From Roseisalinus antarcticus (GTDB lineage Bacteria > Pseudomonadota > Alphaproteobacteria > Rhodobacterales > Rhodobacteraceae): DNA of 64,000 bases. The stretch spans positions 124,001 to 188,000 of the forward strand of contig NZ_FWFZ01000004.1 of NCBI RefSeq assembly GCF_900172355.1. Direction: 5' to 3'. The translations under genes were made by a program, and so were the position numbers. Below are positions 38,503-46,916 of the stretch, one piece after another. Position 1 is the stretch's first letter, and each line of letters starts with the position of its first letter. The notes beneath the pieces were generated by a model. The model had not been told where the DNA came from, made no database searches, and was given only the letters and a program-made list of their open reading frames with translations.

Positions 38503-39255
38503 TCAGTTCACCCGGAAGCCTTCTCCCAGATAGACCCGGCGCACGTTCTCGTCCTCGACGACCTCGTCAGCGGTGCCGCTCATCAGCACGCGGCCGTCAT
38601 GCAGGATATAGGCCCGGTCCACGATTTCGAGCGTTTCCCGAACGTTGTGATCGGTGATCAGCACGCCGATGCCGCGCATCTTGAGCTCCACCACCAGCAT
38701 CCGGATGTCCTCGACCGAGATCGGGTCGACCCCGGCGAAGGGCTCGTCCAGAAGCACGTATTTCGGCCCCGCCGCCAGGCAGCGCGCGATCTCACACCGG
38801 CGGCGTTCGCCGCCCGACAGGGCCAGGGCGGGCGCCCGGCGCAGGTGTTCGATCGAGAATTCGGTCAGCAATTCCTCCAGCCGCTCGCGGCGGCTGGTCC
38901 GGTCGGAGACGGTGATCTCGAGGATGGCGAGGATGTTGTCCTCGACCGACAGACCGCGAAAGATCGACATCTCCTGCGGCAGATAGCCGATCCCCAGCTT
39001 GGCCCGCCGATACATCGGCAGGGCGGTCACGTCGATGCCGTCGAGGATCACCTGCCCGCCCTCGGGCTGGACCAGGCCCGCGATGGCATAGAAACAGGTC
39101 GTCTTGCCCGAGCCGTTCGGCCCCAGAAGCGCCACGACCTCGCCTCGGCCCAGATCGAGGCTGACGTCCCGGATCACCATGCGCTTGCGATAGCTCTTGC
39201 GCAGGCTGACAACATGCAGGCCCGCGCCGCCCTCGGTGACCTTGAGGTCGGGCAT
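38503..39255 (-). CDS. lptB: Lipopolysaccharide export ATPase LptB
   Basis: LptB powers the LptB2FG transporter that pulls lipopolysaccharide from the inner membrane. It has Walker A GPNGSGKTTCFYAI, the Q-loop LPQEMSIFRG, the signature LALSGGERRRCEIAR, Walker B KYVLLDEPFAGVDPIS and the switch His in LITDHNVRETLEI. The ATG at 39255 overlaps the lptA stop (TGATG); the adjacent in-frame GTG at 39258 is an alternative. It ends the lptC-lptA-lptB operon. Confidence 0.95.
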   Translation of the reverse strand: MPDLKVTEGGAGLHVVSLRKSYRKRMVIRDVSLDLGRGEVVALLGPNGSGKTTCFYAIAGLVQPEGGQVILDGIDVTALPMYRRAKLGIGYLPQEMSIFRGLSVEDNILAILEITVSDRTSRRERLEELLTEFSIEHLRRAPALALSGGERRRCEIARCLAAGPKYVLLDEPFAGVDPISVEDIRMLVVELKMRGIGVLITDHNVRETLEIVDRAYILHDGRVLMSGTADEVVEDENVRRVYLGEGFRVN

Positions 39256-39731
39256 CACTGACCGTCCTGGCGAAAGACGGTGCGCACCCGCCCGTCCATC
39301 CGGGCCGCGCCGGTGTTGACGTTGACCACCATCCGCTCGGCCGACAAGGCGCTGGCCCCTTGCGTCAGCAGCACGTCGCCGGTCAGCACAAGCTGGCCCG
39401 CGGTCAGATCGTATTCCGCCGCCCCCGCCTCTGCCTGTTCGGTCGCGGTGACCAGCGTGACACCGCCCGAAGCGGTCAGTCGCGCGATGTCGCCGGTTTC
39501 GCCGTCATAGATCACCTCGACCCGCTCGGCGGCGAGCCGAAGGTCGCCCTGTCCGATCAGGACGCCGCCGGCAAAGACAGCCGAGCCGGTGTCGCGATCG
39601 ACGGTCAGGCTGTCGGCCGTGATCTCGACCGGGGCGCCGGGGTCGGTGCTGAGGCCGCCGAGGTCGATGTTGGTCTGGGCCGTGGCCATGCCGGCAGCGG
39701 CGAGAAGGACGACGATCAGGATATGTTTCAC
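39255..39731 (-). CDS. lptA: Lipopolysaccharide transport periplasmic protein LptA
   Basis: LptA forms the periplasmic bridge that carries lipopolysaccharide to the outer membrane. The 158-residue protein has a signal peptide (MKHILIVVLLAAAGMATAQ) and an OstA beta-jellyroll domain (VEITADSLTVDRDTGSAVFAG..., repeated 'G-D-I' turns to about residue 150). It overlaps lptC upstream (ATGA) and lptB downstream. Confidence 0.9.
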   Translation of the reverse strand: MKHILIVVLLAAAGMATAQTNIDLGGLSTDPGAPVEITADSLTVDRDTGSAVFAGGVLIGQGDLRLAAERVEVIYDGETGDIARLTASGGVTLVTATEQAEAGAAEYDLTAGQLVLTGDVLLTQGASALSAERMVVNVNTGAARMDGRVRTVFRQDGQ

Positions 39732-40333
39732 GGGAGAGCCTCTGCTTGTGCCGGATCGTATACCAGCCGGACACCCTCGTTGAAAAGGAGACGCTGCCCC
39801 CCGCCCTCCGGCGTCTCGATCACCAGCTTGCCGGCGGCCAGCTCTCCGAAGGGGGCATGTGCCTCCAGCGCGCCCTCGGTCTCGATCCGGCCGCTGTCCA
39901 GATCGGCGGAGACGGCGGCGGTCTCGATCTCGTAGCCGTCGGAAGTCACGATCCGCGCCAGCCCGCCCAGCCGCGCGGTGCCGGCGGCGCGGTCGATCCG
40001 GCCCTCTCCGGCGCGCACATCCACGTGCATTCCGCCCGGCGAGGACAGCGAGGCGTGGATCCGGGTGACCGTGATGATCCGGGCCGCGGCATCCTCGGGG
40101 CGGGCGCTTTCGGCGAGGATCTCGATGATCGAGCCGTCATCGGCGACGCCCGAGAAGGATGGCGCCGAGATCTGCTGTTCCCGCGCCAGCTGTTCTATGT
40201 CGGCATAGGGAATGCTGGTGTCGCCGATCTGCGGCGCCCGGGCGAACAGAAACGTCGTGGACAGCAGCGTCAACGCTCCGAGCGGCAGCAGGACCTTGGC
40301 CCAGGCCACGTAGGTGGAGTGCTTGTCGGCCAT
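39728..40333 (-). CDS. lptC: Lipopolysaccharide export protein LptC
   Basis: LptC is an inner-membrane anchored bitopic protein that hands lipopolysaccharide from LptFG to LptA. Its 201 residues start with a membrane segment (about 10-30, WAKVLLPLGALTLLSTTFLFA) followed by a periplasmic OstA-like domain. Sequence conservation is weak in this family, so position before lptA-lptB is a main reason for the call. It lies 10 bp after kdsD on the minus strand. Confidence 0.85.
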   Translation of the reverse strand: MADKHSTYVAWAKVLLPLGALTLLSTTFLFARAPQIGDTSIPYADIEQLAREQQISAPSFSGVADDGSIIEILAESARPEDAAARIITVTRIHASLSSPGGMHVDVRAGEGRIDRAAGTARLGGLARIVTSDGYEIETAAVSADLDSGRIETEGALEAHAPFGELAAGKLVIETPEGGGQRLLFNEGVRLVYDPAQAEALP

Positions 40334-40343
40334 CCCGCGCGCC

Positions 40344-41315
40344 TCAGACGACGCCGGCGCGGAGGCAATCGTGGATGTGGATCAGACCCGCGACCTGGCC
40401 CGACCCCTCGGGGTCGACGACGAAAAGACAGGTGATCTTGCGTTCGTTCATGATGGCGACCGCCTCTTCGGCCAGGGCATCGGGCCCGATGGTCTGTGGC
40501 GCGGCTGTCATGACGTCGCCCGCGGTGCGCTCCAGCAGCCCGTCCATGTGACGGCGCAGATCGCCGTCGGTGATGATTCCTGTCAGATGGTGGCTCTCGT
40601 CCAGAACGCCAAGGACGCCGAAGCCCTTCTGACTGATCGTGAGCAGGACCTCACTCATCGGGGTGGCGAGGCTTCCGGTCGGCAACTTGGCGTCGCGGTG
40701 CATCAGGTCGCCCACTTTCGTCAGCCGCGCCCCCAGCTTGCCGCCGGGGTGAAAGTCGCGGAACATCTCTGCGGTGAACTGGCGATGGTCCATCAACACG
40801 ACGGCCAGCGCGTCCCCCAGGGCCAGCATCATCGTGGTCGACGAGGTCGGCACGACGCCGGTCGTGCAGGCCTCGGCCGCCTCGGGCAGGACGATGCCCA
40901 CGTCCGCCTGGCGCATCAGCGCGCTGTCCGGCCGGCTGGCGACGCCGATCAGCGGGATCCGGAACCGGCGGGAATGGGCGATGATGTCGGCCAGCTCCGG
41001 CGTCTCGCCAGAGTTGGACAGCACCAGGACCACGTCACCGCGGGTCATCATCCCCAGGTCGCCGTGGCTCGCCTCGGCGGGGTGGACATAATGCGCGGGC
41101 GTGCCGGTCGAGGCGAACGTGGCGGCGAGCTTGCGGGCGATGTGCCCGGACTTGCCCATGCCCGACACGATGATGCGCCCCCGGGCCTCCAGGATCAGGT
41201 CGACCGCGGCGACGAAGCTCTCCCCGAGGGAGTCCCCGAGGATGGCCAGCGCCTCCGCCTCGGTGCGAATCGTGCGCCGCGCGGTGGCGAGCACCGTGTC
41301 AGCCCGGGCGCTCAA
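40344..41315 (-). CDS. kdsD: D-arabinose 5-phosphate isomerase KdsD (KpsF/GutQ family)
   Basis: KdsD turns ribulose 5-phosphate into arabinose 5-phosphate, the first step to Kdo. The 323-residue protein has a SIS domain (about 30-170; IIVSGMGKSGHIARKLAATFASTGTPA, HGDLGMMTRGDVVLVLSNSG) and two CBS domains (about 205-323). The start is TTG 41315, overlapping the rnd stop (TTGA); GTG 20 bases further in is possible. It lies in a rnd-kdsD-lptC-lptA-lptB operon, linking Kdo making to lipopolysaccharide export. Confidence 0.92.
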   Translation of the reverse strand: MSARADTVLATARRTIRTEAEALAILGDSLGESFVAAVDLILEARGRIIVSGMGKSGHIARKLAATFASTGTPAHYVHPAEASHGDLGMMTRGDVVLVLSNSGETPELADIIAHSRRFRIPLIGVASRPDSALMRQADVGIVLPEAAEACTTGVVPTSSTTMMLALGDALAVVLMDHRQFTAEMFRDFHPGGKLGARLTKVGDLMHRDAKLPTGSLATPMSEVLLTISQKGFGVLGVLDESHHLTGIITDGDLRRHMDGLLERTAGDVMTAAPQTIGPDALAEEAVAIMNERKITCLFVVDPEGSGQVAGLIHIHDCLRAGVV

Positions 41316-41923
41316 TGCGAGAAGATGTCCTGTTCCGGCCAGCCCGCGATGTCGAGCTGGGCACGCATGGGCAGGAAGTCGAAGCAGGCCTGCGCCATCA
41401 GGGTCCGGCCCTCGCGCGCGAGCATCTCGTCCAGCTTCGTCTTGAGCCGGTGCAGGTAGAGCACGTCCGAGGCGGCGTAATCCAGTTGCGCGGTGGTCAG
41501 GCTCTCGGCCCCCCAGTCGCTTTGCTGCTGGTGCTTGGAGACATCGACCTGCAGAAGCTCCTGCAGCAGGTATTTCAGCCCGTGCCGGTCGGTGAAGGTG
41601 CGCACCAGCTTCGAGGCGATCTTGGTGCAATAGACCGGCGCCGCCACGGCGCCGAAGGTCTTCATCAGCGCGGCGATGTCGAACCGGCCGAAGTGGAACA
41701 GCTTGAGGACCTCGGGGTTCTCCAGCATCGCCTTGAGGTTGGGCGCATCGGTCTGGCCGATGGCCACCTGGACCAGGTGGGCATTGCCGTCGCCGCCCGA
41801 CATCTGGACGACGCAGAGCCTGTCCCGGTGAGGGTTCAGGCCCATCGTCTCGCAGTCGATGGCGACCACCGGCCCGAGGTCCAGCCCGTCGGGCAGGTCG
41901 TTCTGATAGAGATGATTTGCCAT
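41312..41923 (-). CDS. rnd: Ribonuclease D-like 3'-5' exonuclease (short form)
   Basis: This 203-residue protein has only the DEDDy exonuclease domain of RNase D: VVAIDCETMGLN (D, E), LFHFGRFDIAALM (D) and LDYAASDVLYLHRLK (D, with Y four before). The C-terminal HRDC domains of E. coli RNase D (375 residues) are missing, as is common in alphaproteobacteria. It would trim tRNA or other small RNA 3' ends. The ATG at 41923 was chosen over an upstream ATG that gives an unconserved 55-residue extension. Confidence 0.9.
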   Translation of the reverse strand: MANHLYQNDLPDGLDLGPVVAIDCETMGLNPHRDRLCVVQMSGGDGNAHLVQVAIGQTDAPNLKAMLENPEVLKLFHFGRFDIAALMKTFGAVAAPVYCTKIASKLVRTFTDRHGLKYLLQELLQVDVSKHQQQSDWGAESLTTAQLDYAASDVLYLHRLKTKLDEMLAREGRTLMAQACFDFLPMRAQLDIAGWPEQDIFSH

Positions 41924-42130
41924 CCGCGCCTCTCTGGTCGTCCGGTGCGTCGTGGCCCGGCCCGTGGTCGTCCGCCCAGCGGTCGGCGGAATTTGCGCGG
42001 AGATAGTGCAAGGCGGGCGGCGTTGCAACGGGCGCGTCGCGTCCGCGCCGGCGCAAGCCGCCGATGAGCCAGCTGGCCCCGCGGACACCAGCGACCCCCG
42101 CCACTCGTCCTGCGCGGCGGGCCGGGCGTC

Positions 42131-43015
42131 CTAGCCCATGCGCTCGGAGGCGTAGCTGCCGGGGCTCGCGGGGAAGACCACGGTCTTGTTGCCGCTGATG
42201 AATACCCGGTGGTGGATATGGGCATGGATCGCCCGCGCAAGGACCTGGGCCTCGACGTCGCGGCCGAGCGAGACGTAGTCCTCGGCCGATTGCGAATGGG
42301 TGATGCGGACGGTGTCCTGCTCGATGATCGGGCCCTCGTCGAGGTCCGCGGTGACGTAGTGCGAGGTCGCGCCGATCAGCTTGACCCCCCGCTCGAACGC
42401 CTGCTTGTAGGGGTTGGCCCCCTTGAAGCTGGGCAGGAACGAATGGTGTATGTTGATGATCCGGCCCGACATTTTCTGGCAGAGCGAGTCCGACAGGATC
42501 TGCATGTAGCGGGCGAGAACGACCAGCTCCGTGCCCGTCTCCTCGACCACGGATATCAGCTGGGCCTCGGCCTCGGCCTTGTTCTGCTTGGTGACCTTGA
42601 TGTGGTAGAAGGGGATATCGTGGTTAACGACGACCTTCTGGTAGGTCAGGTGGTTCGACACGACCCCGACGATGTCGATCGGCAGCGCACCGATCCGCCA
42701 GCGATAGAGCAGATCGTTCAGGCAATGGCCGAAGCTCGACACCATCAGCAGGACCTTCATCCGCTGGGCGCTGTCGTGGATCGCCCAGTCCATCTCGAAC
42801 TCGGCGCCGATCGCGGCGAAGCCCTCGCGCAGGGCTTCGAGCGTGCTGCCGGTTTCGGACCGGAACGTGATCCGGGTAAAGAACTTGCCGGTGAGCTGGT
42901 CGTCGAACTGGTTGGAATCGGTGATGTTGCATCCGGACTCGGCGAGAAAGGCCGAGATCGCGGCGACGATTCCGCGGCGCGAGGTGCAATCCACGGTCAG
43001 CACGAATGAGGTCAT
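42131..43015 (-). CDS. purU: Formyltetrahydrofolate deformylase PurU
   Basis: PurU hydrolyses 10-formyltetrahydrofolate to formate and tetrahydrofolate, feeding formate to purine synthesis and balancing one-carbon pools. The 294-residue protein has an N-terminal ACT domain (1-85, SFVLTVDCTSRRGIVAAIS) and a formyl-transferase-type domain with FHLPSFKGANPYKQAF-like HHSFLPSFKGANPY and ATSHYVTADLDEGPIIEQD, in which the His and Asp are catalytic. Three 18-bp repeats lie just before its start. Confidence 0.94.
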   Translation of the reverse strand: MTSFVLTVDCTSRRGIVAAISAFLAESGCNITDSNQFDDQLTGKFFTRITFRSETGSTLEALREGFAAIGAEFEMDWAIHDSAQRMKVLLMVSSFGHCLNDLLYRWRIGALPIDIVGVVSNHLTYQKVVVNHDIPFYHIKVTKQNKAEAEAQLISVVEETGTELVVLARYMQILSDSLCQKMSGRIINIHHSFLPSFKGANPYKQAFERGVKLIGATSHYVTADLDEGPIIEQDTVRITHSQSAEDYVSLGRDVEAQVLARAIHAHIHHRVFISGNKTVVFPASPGSYASERMG

Positions 43016-43030
43016 GTCGGGCTTGTCCTT

Positions 43031-43084
43031 GTCTTCAGTTGTGTCCGGGTCTTCAGTTGTGTCCGGGTCTTCGGGTGCGTCCGG
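43031..43084. repeat. Three tandem 18-bp repeats before purU
   Basis: Two exact copies of GTCTTCAGTTGTGTCCGG (43031-43048, 43049-43066) are followed by a third with four changes (43067-43084), between purU (start 43015) and trhO. The gap is 192 bp and holds no gene that I can see. The repeats lie in the likely leader or promoter region of purU and may vary in number. Confidence 0.9.
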
Positions 43085-43207
43085 CGCAGGCTGGTTGTCC
43101 GGGTCGTGACTACTACCTTGGCCGCGGTTGGCAAGCTGGTATGCGACGCCCCGAGACCAGACTGCGGCGTCGGTGGGCCCGGCGGGCCGGATCGTGGCGG
43201 CCGCGCC

Positions 43208-44107
43208 TCAGCCCGCGGAGGCTTTCCTGCGCTCCTGAAGGTCGCGCTGTCGCTGCCGCTCGCGAAAGCGGGCTTTCTGGTCGGCGGTCGTCTCGTGGAC
43301 GCAATGATGGCACGACACCCCGCGCTCATGGCCCGGCCGCGAGGTTTCCTCTGGCAGCAAGGGGCGGCGGCAACCATGACAGAGGATGTGCGGCCCTTCC
43401 GCAAGGCCGTGCCCGACCGATACGCGGTCGTCGAACACGAAGCAGGCCCCGGACCAGAGGCTGTCTTCCTCGGGGACCTGTTCGAGGTATTTCAGGATGC
43501 CGCCATTGAGGTGAAACACTTCCTCCACCCCCTGGCCGAGCAGGTAGTTCGTGGACTTCTCGCAGCGAATGCCGCCGGTGCAGAACATGGCGACGCGCTT
43601 GCCGTCGAACCGCTGCCTGTTTGCCTGCCACCAGCCGGGGAAGCCGCCGAAGGCCTCGGTTCCGGGGTTCACCGCGCCCGAAAAGGTGCCGATCGCCACT
43701 TCATAGGCGTTCCGGGTGTCGATGACGGCGACGTCGGGCGCCGAGATCAGCGCGTTCCAGTCCGCCGGGTCCACGTAGCGCCCCACGGCCGCGGTCGGAT
43801 CCACGTCCGGCTGGCCCATGGTCACGATCTCGCGCTTGAGCCGGACCTTGAAGCGGCCAAACGGCATGTCGCGCGCGGGGCTTTCCTTCCAGGCCAGATC
43901 GGCGCAGCCCGGTAGCCGCCGCAGATGCGCCAGCATCATGTCGATGCCGCCGCGGGTCCCGGCGATGGTCCCGTTGATGCCCTCTGGCGCAAGCAGAAGC
44001 GTGCCTTTCACGCCCGCCGCCCGGCCCGCCTCTGCCAGTGGCTCCTGCAGGGCCTCGGGGTCCGCGAAGCGGGTAAATCGGTAAAGCGCGGCGACGACGA
44101 AGGACAT
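43208..44107 (-). CDS. trhO: tRNA uridine(34) hydroxylase TrhO (rhodanese-like, YceA)
   Basis: TrhO makes 5-hydroxyuridine at position 34 of several tRNAs using oxygen. The 299-residue protein has the N-terminal TrhO domain (VVAALYRFTRFADPEALQEPL, LLLAPEGINGTIAG) and a rhodanese domain with the active loop CTGGIR in MFCTGGIRCEKSTNYLL. The C-terminus has Cys-x2-Cys pairs (LCHGCRRPLLPEE, VSCHHC) and a basic tail. I chose the ATG at 44107, which gives the family length. Confidence 0.93.
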   Translation of the reverse strand: MSFVVAALYRFTRFADPEALQEPLAEAGRAAGVKGTLLLAPEGINGTIAGTRGGIDMMLAHLRRLPGCADLAWKESPARDMPFGRFKVRLKREIVTMGQPDVDPTAAVGRYVDPADWNALISAPDVAVIDTRNAYEVAIGTFSGAVNPGTEAFGGFPGWWQANRQRFDGKRVAMFCTGGIRCEKSTNYLLGQGVEEVFHLNGGILKYLEQVPEEDSLWSGACFVFDDRVSVGHGLAEGPHILCHGCRRPLLPEETSRPGHERGVSCHHCVHETTADQKARFRERQRQRDLQERRKASAG

Positions 44108-44207
44108 GGCGTCTCCTAGGCCAAGGAGGGCCGACAGGACAAGGGTGGAACAGGTCCCGCCCTTTCGTGTTAGACTCAGAGAGCATGGCGTAAATGGAGG
44201 ATTTGCA

Positions 44208-44396
44208 ATGTCCAGACACGTGATCGACAAGCCGAGGCAACCGATGAGCGCGGAACGCACGCGCCAGTTCCTCAACCTGCAGCGGGCGCAGAACCCGGAC
44301 CGGGCGAGCCTCATGCTGCAACGCCGGATGCGCAAGCGTCCGAGCCAGACCCGTGTGCGCGAATACCTGCGAATCGACCGCGGCAACCTGGCCTGA
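44208..44396 (+). CDS. 62-residue basic hypothetical protein
   Basis: The gene has TGGAGG 7 bp before the ATG at 44208, a good ribosome binding site. The product is very basic and polar (SRHVIDKPRQPMSAERTRQF, then LNLQRAQNPDRASLMLQRR, ending RIDRGNLA), with no membrane segment, and could bind nucleic acid. I do not recognise the family, though I think similar short proteins occur in related genomes. It is divergent from trhO; a GC-rich inverted repeat follows at about 44406-44432. Confidence 0.65.
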   Translation: MSRHVIDKPRQPMSAERTRQFLNLQRAQNPDRASLMLQRRMRKRPSQTRVREYLRIDRGNLA

Positions 44397-44555
44397 TCGC
44401 GTCGCTGCCCCGCTCCGCACCGTCGGGCGGGGCCGGCCCTCGGGCCATTTGAACGGATTTTCTCCCCCGGGCGGGGCGTTCGGGGGCGGATCTTCATCGG
44501 TTGGAAAGCCGATTGGGCGAAGTTCGGGCAAACACTCGCCCGGGAGCCCGCCCAT

Positions 44556-45809
44556 ATGACTGCCTTGACCGACACTTCCGACTTTGCCGACCGCACCAGA
44601 ATGACGGCCGGCGAAGTGCCTTTCGCCGTGGAGGAGCTTTTTTTCTCCCGCACCGATACGCGGGGCGTGATCCTCAATGGAAACGAGGTTTTCTGCAGAG
44701 TATCGGGGTTCGACGCCGACGAGATCATCGGCGCCCCGCACAAGATCGTCCGCCACCCCGACATGCCCAAGGCGGTGTTCCAGCTGGTCTGGGATCGGAT
44801 CAGGGCCGGCAAGCCCGTGGGCGCCTACATCAAGAATCGCGCGAAGGACGGCCGGTATTACTGGGTCTATGCAGTGGTCTCGCCGATCGAAGGTGGCTAC
44901 GTCTCGATCCGGCTCAAGCCCTCGGCCAAGCTCTTGCGCGTGGCGCAGACCCTTTACGCAGCGCAGCGCCGGCGCGAGACCGAAGACGGGATCGGCGCGG
45001 AACAGAGCCTGGCTGAACTGCGCATGGCCCTCGCCCGCGAGGGCCATGCCTCCTACGCCACGTTCGAGGCGGAGGCGCTGGCGCTGGAGATGAAGCAGCG
45101 CTGCGCCGAGATCGGACAGGCCGCCGATTCGCGGATGGACCGGTTCCTGGCCATGTCGCGGGCGATCCAACAGGTCGGCGCCGAAACCGAAGAGATGATG
45201 AAGGCTTTCGAGGCGATCCGCACGATCCCGCTCAACATGCGCATCCTCGCCTCGCGGCTGGAGAATGCAGGCGGGCCGATCAGTGCGATCTCGGTCAATT
45301 ACGGCTCGATGTCGGACGAGATGGCCGCCTGGGTCAAGACCTTCATCCACGGCGATGACAGCGCCTTTTCCCGGATCCGGGACGCCATCGTCAGCGGGTT
45401 GTTCTGCAACGGCATCAGCCAGCTCAGCTCCGAGATGATCAGGTTCTTCAAGGAGGAGGTCGACGGCGACACCGGCGAAGAGACCACCGGCGAGCTCGAA
45501 ATGCTCAGCGACCTGTGCGATCATGCCATCGATCGCTCCAAGGTCGAGCTGAAAAAGACGGAGCTTGAGGCCGGGCGCCTGTCCCGCAGCGTGCTCGACA
45601 TGAAGCGCTATATCACCGGGCTCAGCTCCACCCGGATGATGTGCAAGATCGAAAGCGCGACCCTGTCCAAGTCGGGCGAGACCCTGGTCGGCATCGTCGA
45701 CCAGCTGGACGCAAGCCAGGACGGTATCGAGGAGCGGTTGGCCAAGATCAGCGAGCTCAACCACCAGGTCCAGGCGCATACCGCCATGCTGCGCGCCAGC
45801 AGCGCCTGA
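44556..45809 (+). CDS. PAS-domain sensor protein (Aer-like PAS, no output domain seen)
   Basis: The 417-residue protein starts with a PAS domain (residues about 18-130) of the aerotaxis type: FSRTDTRGVILNGNEVFCRVSGFDADEIIGAPHKIVRHPDMP and AYIKNRAKDGRYYWVYAVV. In Aer this domain holds FAD. The rest (about 150-417) is long helical sequence with heptad-like stretches, resembling the helical bundle of chemoreceptors but without an obvious conserved methyl-accepting hairpin tip. No kinase or cyclase domain is seen. It probably signals through protein contacts. Confidence 0.8.
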   Translation: MTALTDTSDFADRTRMTAGEVPFAVEELFFSRTDTRGVILNGNEVFCRVSGFDADEIIGAPHKIVRHPDMPKAVFQLVWDRIRAGKPVGAYIKNRAKDGRYYWVYAVVSPIEGGYVSIRLKPSAKLLRVAQTLYAAQRRRETEDGIGAEQSLAELRMALAREGHASYATFEAEALALEMKQRCAEIGQAADSRMDRFLAMSRAIQQVGAETEEMMKAFEAIRTIPLNMRILASRLENAGGPISAISVNYGSMSDEMAAWVKTFIHGDDSAFSRIRDAIVSGLFCNGISQLSSEMIRFFKEEVDGDTGEETTGELEMLSDLCDHAIDRSKVELKKTELEAGRLSRSVLDMKRYITGLSSTRMMCKIESATLSKSGETLVGIVDQLDASQDGIEERLAKISELNHQVQAHTAMLRASSA

Positions 45810-45828
45810 GCGTTGGGCGACGAAAAGT

Positions 45829-45859
45829 CCCCGCGCCGCGACCAAGCCGCGGCGCGGGG
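45829..45859 (-). terminator. Strong terminator of ilvE, possibly bidirectional
   Basis: CCCCGCGCCGCG and its exact complement form a 12-bp stem with a 7-base loop. On the minus strand it is followed by ACTTTTCG, 22 bp after the ilvE stop. It also lies 20 bp after the convergent PAS gene and could end both transcripts. Confidence 0.78.
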
Positions 45860-45880
45860 GTCAGATCCGAAGGGGCCCGG

Positions 45881-46750
45881 TCAGCCCCGGACCAGCTTTT
45901 CGTAGGTCTGCACCATGTCGCGGGCGAGGCTTCCGACCTCGAAATTGTAATCCCCGATCTGGCCCACGGGGGTGACCTCGGCGGCGGTGCCGGTCAGCCA
46001 GCATTGCTCGAAGCCTTCCAGCTCTTCAGGCATGATGTGACGTTCATGCACCTTGATCTGGCGCTCGTTCAGCAGGCCGATCACCGTCTGCCGGGTCAGT
46101 CCGTTGAGGAAGCAATCCGGTTTCGGGGTGTGCACCTCGCCGCCCTTGACGAAGAAGATGTTCGCCCCGGTCGCTTCGGCCACGTAGCCGCGATAGTCGA
46201 ACATCATCGCGTCCGAGCAGCCCTTGGCCTCGGCCGCGTGCTTGGACATGGTGCAGATCATGTAGAGGCCGGCGGCCTTCGCATGGCTGGGCGCGGTTTC
46301 CGGCGAGGGCCGCTTCCACTTGGCGATGTCGAGCTTGGCCCCCTTCATCTTGGCATCGCCGTAATAGGCGCCCCATTCCCAGGCCGCGATCGCCAGCCGG
46401 ACCGGGTTGCGCGATGAGCTGACGCCCATGTCCTCGCCCGCGCCGCGCCAGGCGATGGCGCGGACATAGGCATCGGTCAGCCCGTTGACGGCAAGCACTT
46501 CCTGCTTGGCGGCCTCGATCTCGTCCACGGTCCACGGGATCGGCATGTCGATCGCCACGCCCGAGCCCAGAAGCCGTTCGGAATGGGCCCGGCTCTTGAA
46601 GATCGTGCCGCCGTAGGCCCGCTCTCCCTCGAATACGGAAGAGGCATAATGCATCGCGTGGGTCAGCAGGTGCACGTTGGCGCCGCGCCAATCCACCAGT
46701 TCGCCATCCATCCAGATCTTTCCGTCGCGGTCGTTGTAGCCACCCGCCAT
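45881..46750 (-). CDS. ilvE: Branched-chain amino acid aminotransferase IlvE
   Basis: IlvE is the pyridoxal-phosphate enzyme for the last step of leucine, isoleucine and valine synthesis. The 289-residue protein has HAMHYASSVFEGERAY, the catalytic Lys in the segment near SSRNPVRLAIAAWEWG...AKWKRPSP and the class IV signature EATGANIFFVKGGEVHTP. I chose the ATG at 46750 (MAGGYNDRDGKIW...); an upstream ATG at 46918 gives an unlikely 56-residue extension over the petP promoter. Divergent from petP. Confidence 0.93.
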   Translation of the reverse strand: MAGGYNDRDGKIWMDGELVDWRGANVHLLTHAMHYASSVFEGERAYGGTIFKSRAHSERLLGSGVAIDMPIPWTVDEIEAAKQEVLAVNGLTDAYVRAIAWRGAGEDMGVSSSRNPVRLAIAAWEWGAYYGDAKMKGAKLDIAKWKRPSPETAPSHAKAAGLYMICTMSKHAAEAKGCSDAMMFDYRGYVAEATGANIFFVKGGEVHTPKPDCFLNGLTRQTVIGLLNERQIKVHERHIMPEELEGFEQCWLTGTAAEVTPVGQIGDYNFEVGSLARDMVQTYEKLVRG

Positions 46751-46855
46751 GTCGTCTCCTGCCGTTCTCTCGCCCAGTGTTTGCAGATATTGCGCCGAAA
46801 GGTCCGATGTGGACACAAAGTTGCGCAATTCTGGCAGATCGCTACCAGTGGGCCC

Positions 46856-46884
46856 TTGGAATGTCAATAAGGCTGACGTATTGT
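46856..46884 (+). promoter_or_regulatory. Putative petP-petR promoter
   Basis: TTGGAA (46856-46861) and TATTGT (46879-46884) are exactly 17 bp apart, ending 33 bp before the petP start. Upstream, TTGCGC occurs at 46790-46795 and in the palindrome TTGCGCAA (46821-46828), which could be regulator sites. Confidence 0.6.
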
Positions 46885-46916
46885 CGCGGCAGACTGGAAC
46901 AAGTGTCGGGGAGGCC

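Noticed and set aside
43031-43084. CRISPR-like repeats before purU
   Set aside because: The copies are directly adjacent with no spacers, only three in number, and no cas genes are near.
44147-44170. A GGAAC...GTGTT pattern before the 62-residue gene as an ECF/EcfG sigma promoter
   Set aside because: The spacing and downstream box fit poorly, and as far as I know the EcfG general stress system is generally absent from Rhodobacteraceae.
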